Of a stretch of DNA of 64,000 nt, positions 14,149 to 27,105 are shown piece by piece; positions within the stretch are counted from its first letter, which is position 1, and each line of letters opens with the position of its first letter. The notes beneath the pieces were generated by a model. It worked only from the letters and a program-made list of their open reading frames with translations. It was not told the origin of the DNA and did not search any database. The stretch is from contig NC_089749.1 of the NCBI RefSeq assembly GCF_040412425.1, forward strand, positions 9,455,162-9,519,161, written 5' to 3'. The translations under genes and the position numbers were made by a program. The stretch is from Macrobrachium rosenbergii (taxonomy: Eukaryota > Arthropoda > Malacostraca > Decapoda > Palaemonidae).

Positions 14149-14245
14149 GAGAGAGAGCATAGCAAATTGGGATAAGCAACATGCAGTTTAAGAGATCAGA
14201 TTACTTTATTAGGTGGCAGATTTAGAAGGCAACATATCTGCACGT

Positions 14246-14293
<48 letters not shown>
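14075..14293. repeat. CA, TA and GA microsatellites
   Basis: A short CA/TA run followed by interrupted (GA)n at 14,108-14,158, and a second (GA)n at 14,249-14,293. Confidence 0.9.
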
Positions 14294-14295
<2 letters not shown>

Positions 14296-15109
14296 CAGGG
14301 CAGCTCGCAATCGGAAACCTGATCACGACTGAACTTGAAGTTACTGAACCCCTTCAATTTAAATTTAAAGGTCCCGAGACCTGAACGTGAAAGATGTGAA
14401 CACGGAAAGTATGCGCGCGCACATTATGTTATAGACGCCTCACGAATATGCGTGAGATAAGTGAGTGAGAGAGAGAAGCATGAACTATTGTAAAAGTATT
14501 TTTTTATGTACATTTTTGTTGATAGTCTTTCATTTTGCTCTTTGTAGGAACTTATCAAAGAGCTTTCTAAATTCTTTAGCGGCACGAAACTTGTATCTAA
14601 TTGTTGAGAGGTTCTATTCAATTTAAAATAAGTCATTTAGCAATCTAGTAATTTTACTAATACATTAAAACAATCAGGCCTCCAATTCTGTCTCCGAAAT
14701 CGTCTAAGCTATTACAGACCAAAAACAATCAAAACAACGACATAAAGTATAGCAACACAACTCCACAATCAGAGGCGGAATTTTCACAACCTTGACCAAA
14801 AATTATAGTTGTGCTTGATCCTTGAACGTTCAGTATCTGATTATTAATAAAATTTATACGCACGTTCCTTCTCGCTCACGTGAAAGATAATCGTTGCCGG
14901 AACTCATTTGCATAAAATTTAGGTTATGGGGGAAGGGGAGTTGGAGGGGGTGGGAAAGGGTAAAAAAAAAAAGGGGGGGGTTGACATTGACATGGAAAGG
15001 AATAAAGAAGGTTTTCAGTAAAGGATTGAGACAGTGAGAGATTGAGTTGAAGATTAATTAGTAAGCTTCATTATTTTGGATGAAAAGTAACTATTGAATG
15101 CATAAGTGT

Positions 15110-15253
<144 letters not shown>

Positions 15254-15704
15254 AACATAGGGCTACTGGCTAGATAAAAGTTCCCAAAGATTATTATTAT
15301 TATTATTATTATTATTATCATCATGAAACTAATTAAAGTCCCCGTTGCGTCTTCTCGAACATTCTGAGTCTACCTAAGAACCGCTAAAGAGTCTGACTCA
15401 TGGGAAGAGCTTAAAGTGAACTCTGGGAAGACACGCAACAATCCGATCTGCTTACAATCAGGACGCAGATTCCGAATTGTAACCGAAGGAGGTCGGTTTT
15501 CTGCTCAAAGGGATCTCTTGGAGACAGAGAGGGCAAAAAGGGGTGGGTGGGGGTGGGTAGGGAAGGGGTGTCGTTGGAACTTGGTGGTTCGTTGCACTTC
15601 TGAGAAATTCAATATAGTTTGCTTTGAGCCGGAGGGCTGTTGTGCATGTTGTTTTGCTTGTACGTATGTATACATACATATATTACTATACATATATGTG
15701 TATA

Positions 15705-15710
15705 TATATA

Positions 15711-15781
<71 letters not shown>
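15705..15781. repeat. (TA)n microsatellite
   Basis: About 66 bp of pure TA. Confidence 0.95.
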
Positions 15782-15782
<1 letters not shown>

Positions 15783-15909
15783 TGTATGTTAGTTGAATTT
15801 CATAATAATAATAATAATAAAGGATTTGCATACGAACCAACATATTATTTAACAGTTAATGTATAAAATAAAAATTTTAACAACTTAAAAAAAAAACAGT
15901 CTTATTATC

Positions 15910-16205
15910 AAGCCCAGGATGAAAATTACTCCATAGGGAAGTAGCGCCGTCGGTGCACCTCGTGCGGTGCACTGTAGGCATTACCTGAGGTTCTCTGCAG
16001 TGTCCCTTCCTAAGGGCCCTAGCTGAAACCCCTTTCTTTCCTTTTACTGTACCTCCTTTCATATTTCCTTCCTCATATCTTTCTTTCCAGCCTCTCCTGT
16101 CAACTGTTTCATAGTTACACCTCTCAAACCTTTTTGCTCTCAATTTCCCTTTGAGCACCGAATGACGTCATAGGTCCCAGAGCTTGGCCTTTGCCCTAAA
16201 TTCTG
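15910..16205 (-). mobile_element. SINE-like repeat B, copy 1
   Basis: Reverse-orientation copy of a family also present at 19,795-20,030 and inside the Harbinger element at 39,640-39,908. Shared blocks read on its own strand are GGCCAAAGGCCAAGC-like, GACCTATGA(G/C)GTCATTC, GTACRGTAAAAGGAA(A/T)GAAA and a GTGCACC end. No protein is encoded. A fragment also sits at 48,445-48,495. Confidence 0.7.
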
Positions 16206-16460
16206 TCTTCCACTCGATTCCACGAGGAAAATGAGTCTCATACATTCGTAAGAGAAGAGTCAAATGGAATAAGGTGGAAGGTCAAGAGAAATTCGCCCAC
16301 TGTTTCGGAAACGCAGATTTAGGTCAAGGTGGGTTGAGGGGATTCGCATATAGGAAGGAAGCGCCCCGTGGCCTCAACCCAGGTTTCGTGACTGGGTCAA
16401 CTCCGCAGGGGTGCCGAATGGTGATGCCCTTGAAGAATTAAAGGAAGAAGTGACCAAACT

Positions 16461-16541
16461 CTCTCTCTCTCTCTCTCAAAACTGCAGACCCTCGACGAGG
16501 TAAAATCATTCATTCATCAGATGATTGGACATCCCCCTAAC

Positions 16542-16572
<31 letters not shown>

Positions 16573-16685
16573 TCTCTCCCTCCCCAAAAGCTACTCAATA
16601 CGCATCAGATTCAAAAGTATTAACAAGTGAAATTCCTAACTTTGAATAAATCTGTATATTCTCTGTAATCTATACTATTCTTTCC

Positions 16686-16765
<80 letters not shown>
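16461..16765. repeat. (CT)n tracts and (AAT)n
   Basis: CT tracts at 16,461-16,478 and 16,542-16,578, then about 70 bp of (AAT)n at 16,692-16,765. Confidence 0.95.
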
Positions 16766-16766
<1 letters not shown>

Positions 16767-17009
16767 CAAACATTCACATTTAAGACAAAAATGCTTTCAC
16801 AGAACGTTCACACATCTAATAAATGTCTGAATTAAAAACCGTTCTCCAAACATTTACCGGTTTGTACATCCAATCTGAGTACTTCAAACATTTACCTAAA
16901 AATGGCTAAACGTTTCAAGTATAGTACAAAGGAAGTTTAGAATGTAATTACTCTTAACAATTTCCTTACCGAAATAGAAGCTATGGTACTTAAGTATATC
17001 TTAGTTTAA

Positions 17010-17262
17010 CCAGACCACCGAGCTGATTAACAGCTCTCCTAGGGCTGGCCCGAAGGATTAGACTTATTTTACGTGGCTAAGAACCAACTGGTTACCTAGC
17101 AACGGGACCTACAGCTTATTGTGGAATCCGAACCACATTATACCGAGAAATTAATTTGTCACCAGAAATAAATTCCTCTAATTCTTCATTAGCCAGTCGG
17201 AGAGTCGAACGCTGGGCCAACAGCGCGCTAAGCGACGGCTCTAACCATCCCTCCAATGAGGA
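17010..17262 (-). mobile_element. tRNA-derived SINE
   Basis: Read on the minus strand it begins with a tRNA-like head. ATGGTTAGAGCCGTCGCTTA resembles an A-box region, and GCGTTCGACTCTC fits the B-box GGTTCGANTCC. A non-tRNA body with GGTTCGGATTCCACAATAAG and GCTGTAGGTCC follows. This is the usual pol III SINE plan. No intact tRNA is claimed because the stem ends are degenerate. Confidence 0.65.
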
Positions 17263-17357
17263 ACTAGCTATGGTACTAGACCATACAGGATACCATCTGA
17301 AGAAGGCCTCTTAATAATAATGAAACTCAAACTTCAATTCATAAATAATTAAATAAA

Positions 17358-18106
17358 TTACAGGTAGATAGCGAAACCAGCATTTCACGAACTGCCTGAA
17401 ATTTCAAGGCAGATAACGAAATGCAATTAGGGACATTTGATCCCATCCCCAGGGGCTAGTACTAAACAAGGCGAAACAGCGACTCACCTACACTGTTTCG
17501 CCGTGTTTAGCACTAGCCCCTGGTGGGGTTCAAAATGTATTTTGCTGTGTTTAGTACTAGCCCCTTGGGAGTCAAATGTATTTTGTGGTGTTTAGTACTA
17601 GCCCCTGGGGGGGGGTCAAATGTATTTTGCCATGTTTAGCATTAGCCCCTGGCGGGTCAAATGTATTTTGCCATTGTTTAGTACTAGCCCCCGGGGGTCA
17701 AATGTATTTTGCCATGTTTAGTACTAACCCTGGGGTCAAATTTATTTTGCAGTGTTTAGTAATAGCCCCTGGGGATCAAATGTATTTTGCCGTGTTTAGT
17801 ACTAGCCCCTGGCGGGGGTCAAATGTATTTTGCGGTGTTTAGTACTATCCCCAGGGGGTCAAATGTATTTTGCGGTGTTTAGTACTCGCCCCTGGGGGGT
17901 CAAATGTATTTTGCAGTGTTCAGTACTAGCCCCTGGGGGGATCAAATGTATTTCACCATGTTCAGTACTATTCCCAAGGGATCAAACGGATTTCGCCGTG
18001 TTTAGTACTAGCCCCTGGGAAGATCAAATGCCCCAAAGTGCATTTCGCTATCTGCCTGACATTTCAGGCAGTTCGTGGAATGCCTGGTTTCGCTGTCCGC
18101 TTGTAA
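17358..18106. mobile_element. Foldback element with an internal 13-unit array
   Basis: Terminal inverted repeats of about 70-90 bp share AGCGAAACCAG, CACGAACTGCCTGAAAT, GGCAGATA and CGAAATGCA (left at 17,361 onward, right ending about 18,106). Inside, the left arm carries one copy of a unit with AGGGGCTAGTACTAAACA and GGCGAAACAG. After a 13-nt loop (17,480-17,492) the right arm carries its reverse complement repeated about 13 times, with a 41-43 bp period. Open frames at 17,576-18,168 come from the array. No transposase is present, so the element is non-autonomous. Confidence 0.75.
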
Positions 18107-18358
18107 CATATACAAGAGAGTGCTTTGGTAACTCAGGCTTTTTAGCACGTCAATTCCACTATCAGTGATTCGCCAGTCACCAAAGGATTTCCTGTTAATC
18201 CTGACGCAGTCGTGTCAAATCTATGGTGATTGGAGTGTCAGCCGCTGTGAGCGAAAGCGCAATACAGTATGGCGACTAGTACTATGTCAGCACGAAAGCC
18301 TATTTAAACTGTCGTATTAAATATATTATTGTGTACTATAAACCATATTTAAAACGTG

Positions 18359-18360
<2 letters not shown>

Positions 18361-18419
<59 letters not shown>
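18361..18419. repeat. (GA)n microsatellite
   Basis: A perfect GA tract of about 58 bp. Confidence 0.95.
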
Positions 18420-18422
<3 letters not shown>

Positions 18423-19424
18423 TCTTCCACCCATCCATTTCAGGTGGAAAGCTTCCCACCCACGTATATCCCGCAGACAAAACCTTGAGTGCAAGGTTCA
18501 GAGCTTGCTTGAGTGAGCACTGACTGAGTGCCTGCAAACACGCAAGGGAAATGTTGGCAACCCTGACCCACACAATGCTACCAACCCCCCCGGCCACGGC
18601 TTGGGCTTAATCGGGACGTTACTGAGATTGCAAAGATGAGTCAGCACCGAACCAAAAATAAACAGATTGAAAGGTTGAGCAAGCAACGAGGTTCGGGTCA
18701 GAAAAATACTGTGTCAAGTTGCAGGATATTCTGAAATGTATTCAGCTCTTGTAGTATAGTACTATTAATCTTAATGGATTAATAGTACTGTACTCACATT
18801 GTTCGGAACGCAACTAAAGCATTAGATATTGTTAATAACATTATCTATGTATTTTTATGTATGACTGCACGTGGTTTTAATGTCTTAGAGATATGAGAAA
18901 CTGAAAGATTTTACACTCGCAATATATATAGACAATGTACACACACACATATATATATATATATATGTGTATATTTTTTTTTTTCATCAGCAAGACTCGA
19001 GATCAATCCGGAAAATCTTACAGCATCCCTACTGACCTTAGCAGTGAATCTAGTACCTGGTGGTCAGTCCACTGTGTCGGGTCGCAGACTGGGTAAAGTT
19101 CAGAAAAGGATATTGCGTTAGTATATAATACACATACACAAAATTCAAAACACTCCATATCTTTCCTTCTTCACTAAAGGTCTTCTTATCTTAGCCTTTC
19201 TCACTTATTATCTCTTTTTGCTGCCCTTCCAATCTGAGCCGTGACCTCTGACCTTTTCCTTGAAGGCAGGAGAAAGAAATCAGGTCAAATTACCCTTGAC
19301 GTAAGGCTATAATTAAGATAATTTAGAATGACTGAAGGGGGGTAATATTTCAGACTAATGTTATGCGCAAGATGCAAAGAATGGTATTCTTTAGATCTTG
19401 GTCATGCAGACGTCACATACATAC
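18420..19424. other. No gene recognised
   Basis: Unique-looking sequence with a short CA/TA run at 18,935-18,975. No supported exon. Confidence 0.5.
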
Positions 19425-19430
19425 ACGCAC

Positions 19431-19516
<86 letters not shown>
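19425..19516. repeat. (CA)n(TA)n compound microsatellite
   Basis: About 45 bp of CA followed by about 46 bp of TA. Confidence 0.95.
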
Positions 19517-19519
<3 letters not shown>

Positions 19520-19794
19520 TTATGAAATGCTTTCCACAGTTTTTCGTTCGCCCAATATTCGTTAACGTCGGAACGGATTTTCCAACACCTGACGATTATA
19601 ATCACAATTACAGAATTATGAATAATCACATACACACAAACGCGTATAGTTTAACAGTATCTTAATACACTCTTTGCCTACCGATAAGATAATTCGATAA
19701 GATAATTCACTGAATTTAATACAGTGATTTCTTTGTACCAAGATAGCAAAATCAACCACCGGAAATTGTGATATAAAACATTTTCAACTCTTCA

Positions 19795-20030
19795 AAAGAA
19801 AATGGAATAGAAATTTAGGCAAAATGATAGGAAAGGGTGGAAGGAACAGGAGAAAACCTTTTCCAGTTGGACTATGAAACAAATGATAGGAAAGGGTGGA
19901 AAGAAAATATGAACGGAGGTACAGTAAAAGGAATGAAAGGGGCAGCAGCTTAGGGCCGAAGGGACGCCGCAAAGAACCTTCAGTAATGCCTACAGTACAC
20001 CTGTGGCACTACGGCCCTGTGGGGAAATCT
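19795..20030 (+). mobile_element. SINE-like repeat B, copy 2
   Basis: Shares GGAGGTACAGTAAAAGGAAT, GAAAGGGGCAGCAGCT, GGGCCGAAGGGACGCCGCAA and AGAACCTTCAGTAATGCC with the copies at 39,640 (+) and 15,910 (-). The 5' part is partly internally duplicated (AATGATAGGAAAGGGTGGAA occurs twice). Confidence 0.65.
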
Positions 20031-21310
20031 TCAAAAGTATGCGTGACATATATACTCTATAATGAAAATATTCATTTCTAATTTCGCTGAAATAAAAATC
20101 CAGCAAAAATTTCCTTCAGACTTTTAACAATAATAAAAATCTACTGTTCACATCCAGATTCACATAATGCTTGTTTAAACAATTTCTTCTATATTGAATA
20201 TATTGCTTTAAGTTTACATTTCCTCTATGTTTCATTCTAAATTTAAAATAAATCCCCAAAATACATGTCCCCTATATTTAAAAAAATATCTTTTACATTG
20301 ATACCACTGCTTTTTAAGCTTATATTTCCTCTAAATGACATTCTGAATTGAATTTAAAATTCGCAAGACAAAAGTCTACTATGTTGTCGCAAGGTCACCG
20401 AATATCCATCCTAAATTGAAAGGTACCCCCACAAAGTCTGGCCCAGGTATGTTTGGCAGGACCTGGGCAGGTCGCAAATTCCTGAGATGTATGCTAGTAT
20501 TGCACCAGCCCCGGTTTATTTTTGCCGTGCCCCTAGGTTAGGATAGATTGCATAATTAAAATTACTCTAATTTGGGTGTGGGAAATATGATGAGATTATT
20601 TTCAAGAAAATTCTATGGTTAGTTTTCAAGATATGGCGTCCGGCTTTTTTTCAGGGAAAGGTCCCGGAACTCGGTTCCATCTCGGGAAAATGCCTCCGAC
20701 GGGGCATCGAGTACGAAGTCCCTAGCGTGACGTGGACCCACACGAATTTAGGAAAAGAAAAAAGATTCTAGTCACAAAGTTAATAAAATTTTTATATGAT
20801 AAATGAAAGCTTGTTGCTATGTTATTTTAATACACGCTGAGTTGGCTGGTGAAGAAATCTTAATTTAATACAATTAGATATTCAGTTATAACGCCATATT
20901 ATTCTAAATAGCCTGAACTGTATGTCTAGAGCAACGATTGTTGCTGTTATTTTTGTTATATTAAGCTGACGTCATGCCAGCACGGGCTCTTGCTCGGCAG
21001 AGCAGCCCGCGAGACTTTTTAGCCAAGCGTCCAGCCTTCGAACAAATGAAATGCCGTATGCTAAAATAAAAATAAATGAATATAAATGAAGACATAGGTG
21101 GAGAGGAGATAACACGCAGAATAACAGGTCTAAAACGACGTTACGTAAAGGAGATTTAAAACAGGAAATCTTGTTTCCCCACAACACCAGCCCCCCCTCC
21201 CTTCCCCGCGAAGTTAGTCAATTATGGCGCGAAACGAACTTGACAACAAGAACGAGGAAGGAGAGTTGCCATGGTTCGCCACCAGAGCGCAACATCATCG
21301 CCTTTTCTTG
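20031..21310. other. No gene recognised
   Basis: AT-rich unique-looking DNA. The 20,630-20,760 part is more GC-rich, but no domain or splice-consistent frame was seen. Confidence 0.45.
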
Positions 21311-21312
21311 CT

Positions 21313-21315
<3 letters not shown>

Positions 21316-21353
<38 letters not shown>
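21316..21353. repeat. (CT)n microsatellite
   Basis: A CT tract of about 38 bp, followed by a short GAT run. Confidence 0.95.
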
Positions 21354-21356
<3 letters not shown>

Positions 21357-21559
21357 AAGGTCACCTGGAAGCCGATGATGATGATGATGACGACGGGGGA
21401 GGGCACTGGAGGAAGGGGAAGGGGTTGATAGGGAAGGGGGGAGGGAGAGAGAACACGCAAGGCGAGGCGATGATATTTTTGCGTCGTCGGTCAACCAAAG
21501 CGATTCATGCACATACAGGGACTTAGACTCATGCATTCCTCTCTTTAAATGATCAATAA

Positions 21560-22115
21560 ACTGTATTCTTAAGGAATGCTCAGATTAAAACGTGCTTTAA
21601 TGTGGTGTTAGGGTGGAACTAAATGTGCATTCAGGTAATACTGTGCCACAAATACACAAGGAATGTCCAGATTAAAATACGATCAAAATGCGCTCTTGTT
21701 TATTGTTATGGTCAAACCGAATGTGCACTCAGGTATTGTTCCACTGGTGGGAAAATAAAACAAAAACAAATAATGCCTTGAGTAAAATGTACTATAATGT
21801 AGCCTACTCTGTGTTAAAACTAAATGTGCACTCAGGTATTGTTCCACTGGTGGGAAAACAAAACAAAGCCTAGAGTAAAATGTACTCTAGTGTACTGTTA
21901 AAACTAAATGTGAAATTAAGTATTGTTCCACTGGTGGAGAAAAACAAAAACAAAACACTCCCTAGAGTAAAATGTGCTCTAGTGTACTGTTGTGGAAAAA
22001 CTAAATGTGTACCCAGGTACAGTTCCATTGTTTAATGTATAGTAAAATGTACTCTTGTTTATATAGTGTTATGGTCAAACCAAATACGCACTCGGGTACT
22101 TTTCCACTGGTGGAT
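21560..22115. repeat. Tandem repeat, about 80-100 bp unit, 6 copies
   Basis: GTGCACTCAGGTATTGTTCC, ACTGGTGGGAAAA and AGTAAAATGTACTCTAGTGT recur in order, at about 21,618, 21,717, 21,819, 21,904, 21,999 and 22,080. Units differ by small indels. Confidence 0.85.
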
Positions 22116-22309
22116 GGGAAAAAAATAACAGCTGGTCACCCGTAATGACTTTGCAGTGATAACGTAATTTTCAAAACAGCTTCCGTGTTCCCGTGACTAC
22201 CCTCTACAAAGAGGAAATAAGACATTTTTGCTGATCATGGTAAGACAATTGAAGCGAAGATAACCCACAAAAAACCAAAGATGGAAAGTAGAGAGATAAA
22301 AAACAAGTA

Positions 22310-22692
22310 AAAAATGCGCCGAAGAAACGAGTTCCCTGTACAGCCGCTACAGAGTATAATCAAGGCCACGGAAAATAGATCTATCTTTCGGTGGTCTCGG
22401 TATAATGCTGTATGAGCCGCAGCCCATGAAACTTTAACCACGACCCGGTGATGGCCTATCATTTATCGTTGCCAGATGCATTATTACGGCTAACTTTAAC
22501 CTTGAATAAAATAAAAACTACCGAGGCCAGAGGACTGCAATTTGGTATGTTTGATGATTGGAGGGTGGATGATCAACATACCAGTTTGCAGCCCTCTAGG
22601 CTCAGTAGTTTTTAAGATCTGAGGGCGGAAGAAAAAAGTGCGGACGGACAGACAAAGCCTGCACAATAGTTTTCTTTTACAGAAAACTTAAA
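22310..22692 (+). mobile_element. Dispersed foldback repeat, copy 2 of 5
   Basis: Same family and orientation as 3,355-3,750, with GCGCCGAAGAAACGAGTT at the start, the internal GAGGCCAGAGG/CCCTCTAGGCTCAG hairpin, and GCGGACGGACAGACAAAGCC near the end. Confidence 0.8.
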
Positions 22693-22924
22693 AGTGCTTC
22701 CTAAAGAAACAGCTGCTGACTCACGGAACAGAACGAGCAAGCAGGACACTGGAAGGTCTGGGAGACATTGAAAAAGAAGTGTCAATAATACGTGACAGCT
22801 AGCTAGCGCTGTAGCACTTCCCGACTAGAAGAATATTCTTAGAGCATGCAAATTTCGCTTTTGCTGCGATATTGAACTTGTCATTTAACTCTTAAATTGT
22901 GACTAAGTTATTCTCCTCGCTTTC

Positions 22925-23420
22925 TCGGACTGGTTCACACTTTCTCGAGGTACTTCTTAGTTTCTCAAACTGATTTTCGGTTTCTGAAACTAATTCTTGC
23001 TTTCTGAAACTAATTCTCACTCTCTGAAACTAATTCTTTAGGTCCTCAAAGTTATTTTCAGTTTCTCGTATACTAATTCTCACTTTCACAAAATAGTTTT
23101 TAGGTCCTCAAACTAATTCTCACTTTCTCAAACTAAGTCTCACTTTCTCAAACTAAGTCTCATTTTCTCAAACTAATCCTTAGTTTCTCGAACTAATTCT
23201 CACTTTCTCAAAGTAATTCTCACTTTTTTAAACTAATTCTCAGTTTTTAAAACTAATTCTTAGTTCTTCAAACTAATTCTCAGTTCTTCAAACTAATTCT
23301 CAGTTTTTCAAACCAGTCTTAGTTCCTCAAACTAATTCTCACTTTCTCAAACCATTCTTAGTTCCTCAAACTAATTCTTACTTTCTCAAACTAATTCTCA
23401 TTTTCTCAAACTAAAGTAAT
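22925..23420. repeat. Minisatellite, 20-21 bp unit
   Basis: About 24 copies of a unit close to TCTCAAACTAATTCTCACTT. There are no unique spacers, so it is not a CRISPR array. Confidence 0.9.
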
Positions 23421-23429
23421 TCCCAATTC

Positions 23430-24860
23430 CACAAACACACTGAATCCGTCTCTCTGTTTTGTATTAATTTCATTATTGTTCGGTTATTCTTTCTGTAAAA
23501 GTTCACAGACTCCTCCCCGACAGTTTTGCATAAACTAAAGCATTTATTATTCATTTTCATAACTTTTTCTAATAGTTCTTTTGACCAATTATCTTCCAGA
23601 CTGATAAAAACAAACCTCTTTGTTTCTGTAATTTTTATCAGTAGCTTTTTTTAACCAATTATCTTCCATTTTGAAAAAAAAAAACCCATTGGTAGATCTT
23701 ATCAGCTGACTTGTGATTTACCAGACCGAACACTATATATATTCACTCGGCCACTAGGAATTTACACAACCCGTCTGACTGTACCCTGCAACAACTTCAT
23801 TGACCCGTCTGACCTTGGCCACTGTAATGACCCAATATAATGACCACAGCAAAGGCACTGACACGCACTCTAGTAAAATGGAAAGCTTTAATAAAAATCC
23901 TTTCGAGGACTGGAATAGTTGAAGAGCAGGAATTTCAGTCATTGATTTGTACATAATTGTAATACTTAAAAGTTATTAAAATTCCTTTATGTACACATGA
24001 AAAAAATCTACCAAATGACTTGTTTAACTTTGAATTAGTTATTAATGCTATTGAGATTATATGTAATACTGTATATTATATATACAGATACTGTTGTTTT
24101 TATAATAAAAGATAAAAAAATAAGACATACATACGTATATACAGACACACATATATGCATGTATACACACGCATATATACATATATATACATACATACAT
24201 ATATACATACTGTACATACATACATAAAGCATTTCAGAATGAAAATGCTGGCCCCAAATCATCCTCCAACACGGCATCGACCATCCACAGCCGAGTAACC
24301 ACCGGATACAAACTTTACCGATAATTAGGTCAATAGGGGCACTCTGGATTTTAATAATGAAAGCCCTGTAAGCATAAGAATCTCCAAACATACTAATACA
24401 GGGTTAGTCAGTCTGATGAGATTTGCAGAAATGGTATGTAGCACATCTACGCCCTACTGCCCTACAGACCGCCAGTAGATATTACGGGCGCTAATGCCCA
24501 GTTGTACAAAGCAAAACAAAACACTGACGCCCAAGGAATTTGCCAAGTCCTTGAGAGAACTGAATCCTGATTGGAGGAAGGCGTTTGTCTTAATGAATGC
24601 AGACTCTTGCGCCTTTAAGTACCGATTCCGCAAGTCGAAAAATAAACATTTTGCAGAGCTAAACATCAACAAGAGTCAAGGTGTATGTACCTACCAGCCA
24701 GCACCAGGAATTTCACTTTTTCGGGGGCCAATGAATAGACGGTTATCCGAACCTAGTTGTCCAGGGTTGTACTTTTATAAGTAATAAGTAATATTGTGAA
24801 TAAGTACCCACAAAGAAAGACAGTTCCTTCAAAGGGTTGAAAATTGATGAAGCTCAAACT
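23430..24860. other. No gene supported
   Basis: Contains a CA/TA-rich stretch (24,125-24,225). A 96-codon open frame at 24,494-24,784 (+), starting MPSCTKQNKTLTPKEF, was not recognised as any family and has no visible splice context. It may be a decayed element or chance. Confidence 0.4.
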
Positions 24861-24862
24861 AG

Positions 24863-24864
<2 letters not shown>

Positions 24865-24922
<58 letters not shown>
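24865..24922. repeat. (GA)n microsatellite
   Basis: A perfect GA tract of about 56 bp. Confidence 0.95.
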
Positions 24923-24924
<2 letters not shown>

Positions 24925-24926
<2 letters not shown>

Positions 24927-27010
24927 CGCAACGGTAATTAAATTTGAAACCCGTAAAATATTATTGCTAATTCACCTCATAACAGTAGATATTCCACACA
25001 AAAACGCATAATCCAAAGAATCATTTTAACAGACAGGTGTTAAAATCTGCGTCATTTAACTAATAACTAAAGTACTAATTAAGTTAATAACTAAGTAATG
25101 ACTAAAGTTAACACGAACAAAGATAATCCCAACTTGGCCACAGTAGAGAGGTCTCCCAAGGCTAGCTGATATCAAGTTGCCACTTCGTATTATAAATACG
25201 ACTCTCATTCATTATTGCAAAGCCGTCGCCTCCACACATATAGTGACAGACACTATAAGCATTTCATTAAATGGACGAGATGCTGAGACGTACCATAGAC
25301 ACTATATGACACCTTCCCAAATGTCAAAAATACACCTTTATATTTACACACCCGTCACATAAAATTACACCCCCGGATACCCCTCGTTAATATAAATTCC
25401 CGCGCCATAGTTTAGTCTTTTTTTACAGCCTAACAATAAAATACTAACAAAAACAGACATTCTAACTGTACTGGCGTGACATGACGTGACGTGACATCAC
25501 ATCCGCCAAACTGAGACATCAGTAACGAAGTAAACACATAGTAACATCGTATGGAAGTTGTTTCCGAGGTACAAACAATGTCTCGGGCAAGAATTGTCAG
25601 CATTACCGGACGCGAGGGGTGTGGGAGAGTCTATTTTTTTGCAGTTCACCGATAAGCGTTGCACATGCGCAGTGGCAGTCAAGTTTGGGTTGCCTTGTTG
25701 TGATTCCCGCGTTGCCATTCTGACTTTGTTAGTTAGATTTATTCTAACAATGTTAAATTGAGGTTGTTATTCATACTTCTGATGATTATGTATGATGCTT
25801 TAATTTGAACTGACTCTAGATATTTTGTGCGTACGTTTATTAGTAAAATGTTAAATAAATACAATTTTAACATAGTTTCCATTACATACAGTACAAAACA
25901 GAGAAACACAGTAACTATCTTAGTCATAGTAACTCACAAAATATCTTGTGGTGATGAGTAGTACAACACCACTAGAATGTACTGTACTGTACTACACTAT
26001 ATTATTATAGTACTTTAACCCTTTCAGAATCTCTGGGTGTACAGTAAAATTATGTATAGATTTCCAAAACCCTAAGATTTTATAAGAAACAGGGGGGAGG
26101 GACCCCGCCCCTTTCAAAGCTAAGTCTCTAGGCTCCATAGCTAATTTTAAGAGGGCCCTTTTGTAAAACATCAACCTCCAGATTTCTCTAAGACTAACCA
26201 GAAGAGGGCCTGCCGAAACAGGACCCAAGGCTCTCTCTGGAATCCCCGGAAGTGTCTATTATAATGATTTTGATTTGGTTTAATTCTGAAAAAAAAGCAC
26301 TTAACGTTAACTCTTCATTCTGAGATTTCTTGTAACCTCTGGATCTATCTCACCATCCATTCCAAAGATGAGGCTGGAACTGGAGCCAGCTCCAAGGTCC
26401 TGGAGCCAGGGGCTCAAAATGGCCTCAGATCAGATTACTGACTGGATTCACTATCTTTGGGAAATCGTAAAAAGTAGAAACTAAGTTGTTTGCTTCTTTT
26501 AATGATAGAGAAAATAAAATTTAAAAACAGAAGCAATTCTCCTGGGATTCCGGAGTGATCCTTGAGTCCCAGATCGGCAGAGGGTCCCTCTGCTGGGTAC
26601 CTAGGGGCCAGGTTTCGTTTGGGGCCCCTCCTCGGGAGCCTCCTGCAGATATTCCAGGGGAACCTCAGGGTTGGAAAAGTTATGTGCTTTTGTTATTGAA
26701 ATCTGTGAATGTTAATCTTTCAATAACAATAAGCCATACAACCAACTTTAATTTTCATTGATGCAATAACACATACTAACAAACTAATTTGTTATTCTTG
26801 TATTTTATAAAGCAACGAAGTAAACTCAGACTTCTATGAGACGAAATATATAATCCCCAGAAGATAATAACGTTTAGTTAAGAAACCCTTATCATGGGAG
26901 CTCGTGTTGAACTGTGTCGCAAGTTGCGTCACGTTTTGAAATCTCATTCCAACAATATTTCGGCTACAATCGTCCTTGAAGTCAACACTTATTTTTTCAG
27001 GCACACGTAC
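24925..27010. other. No gene recognised
   Basis: Unique-looking sequence. At 25,468-25,505 a run of GACGTGAC motifs resembles the terminal repeat of the Harbinger element at 37,862-41,031, perhaps an eroded end of a related element. Confidence 0.4.
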
Positions 27011-27015
27011 GTGTA

Positions 27016-27105
27016 CCAGACGCGTACATTACAAAAGTTCTTTGTAATTTATGCTTCTGACCAGACGCGTACATTACAAAAGTTCTTTGTAATTTATGCA
27101 TCTGA
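27016..27105. repeat. Exact 45-bp tandem duplication
   Basis: Two nearly identical 45-bp units beginning CCAGACGCGTACATTAC. Each contains the hairpin ATTACAAA-AGTTC-TTTGTAAT. Confidence 0.85.

Noticed and set aside
17010..17262. Functional tRNA gene
   Set aside because: Only A- and B-box-like parts remain and a SINE body follows, so it is better explained as a tRNA-derived SINE.
17576..18168. Two open frames of 88 and 112 codons with repeated YFAVFSTSPWG
   Set aside because: They lie in the tandem array of the foldback element. The periodic protein repeats only mirror the 41-43 bp DNA unit.
22925..23420. Regular short repeats that might suggest a CRISPR array
   Set aside because: Units are contiguous with no unique spacers, and the genome is eukaryotic. 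The same holds for 29,890-30,425 and 36,135-36,480.
24494..24784. 96-codon open frame with normal-looking composition
   Set aside because: No recognisable family, promoter or splice context. Left as unassigned; a protein search against crustacean transcripts would decide.
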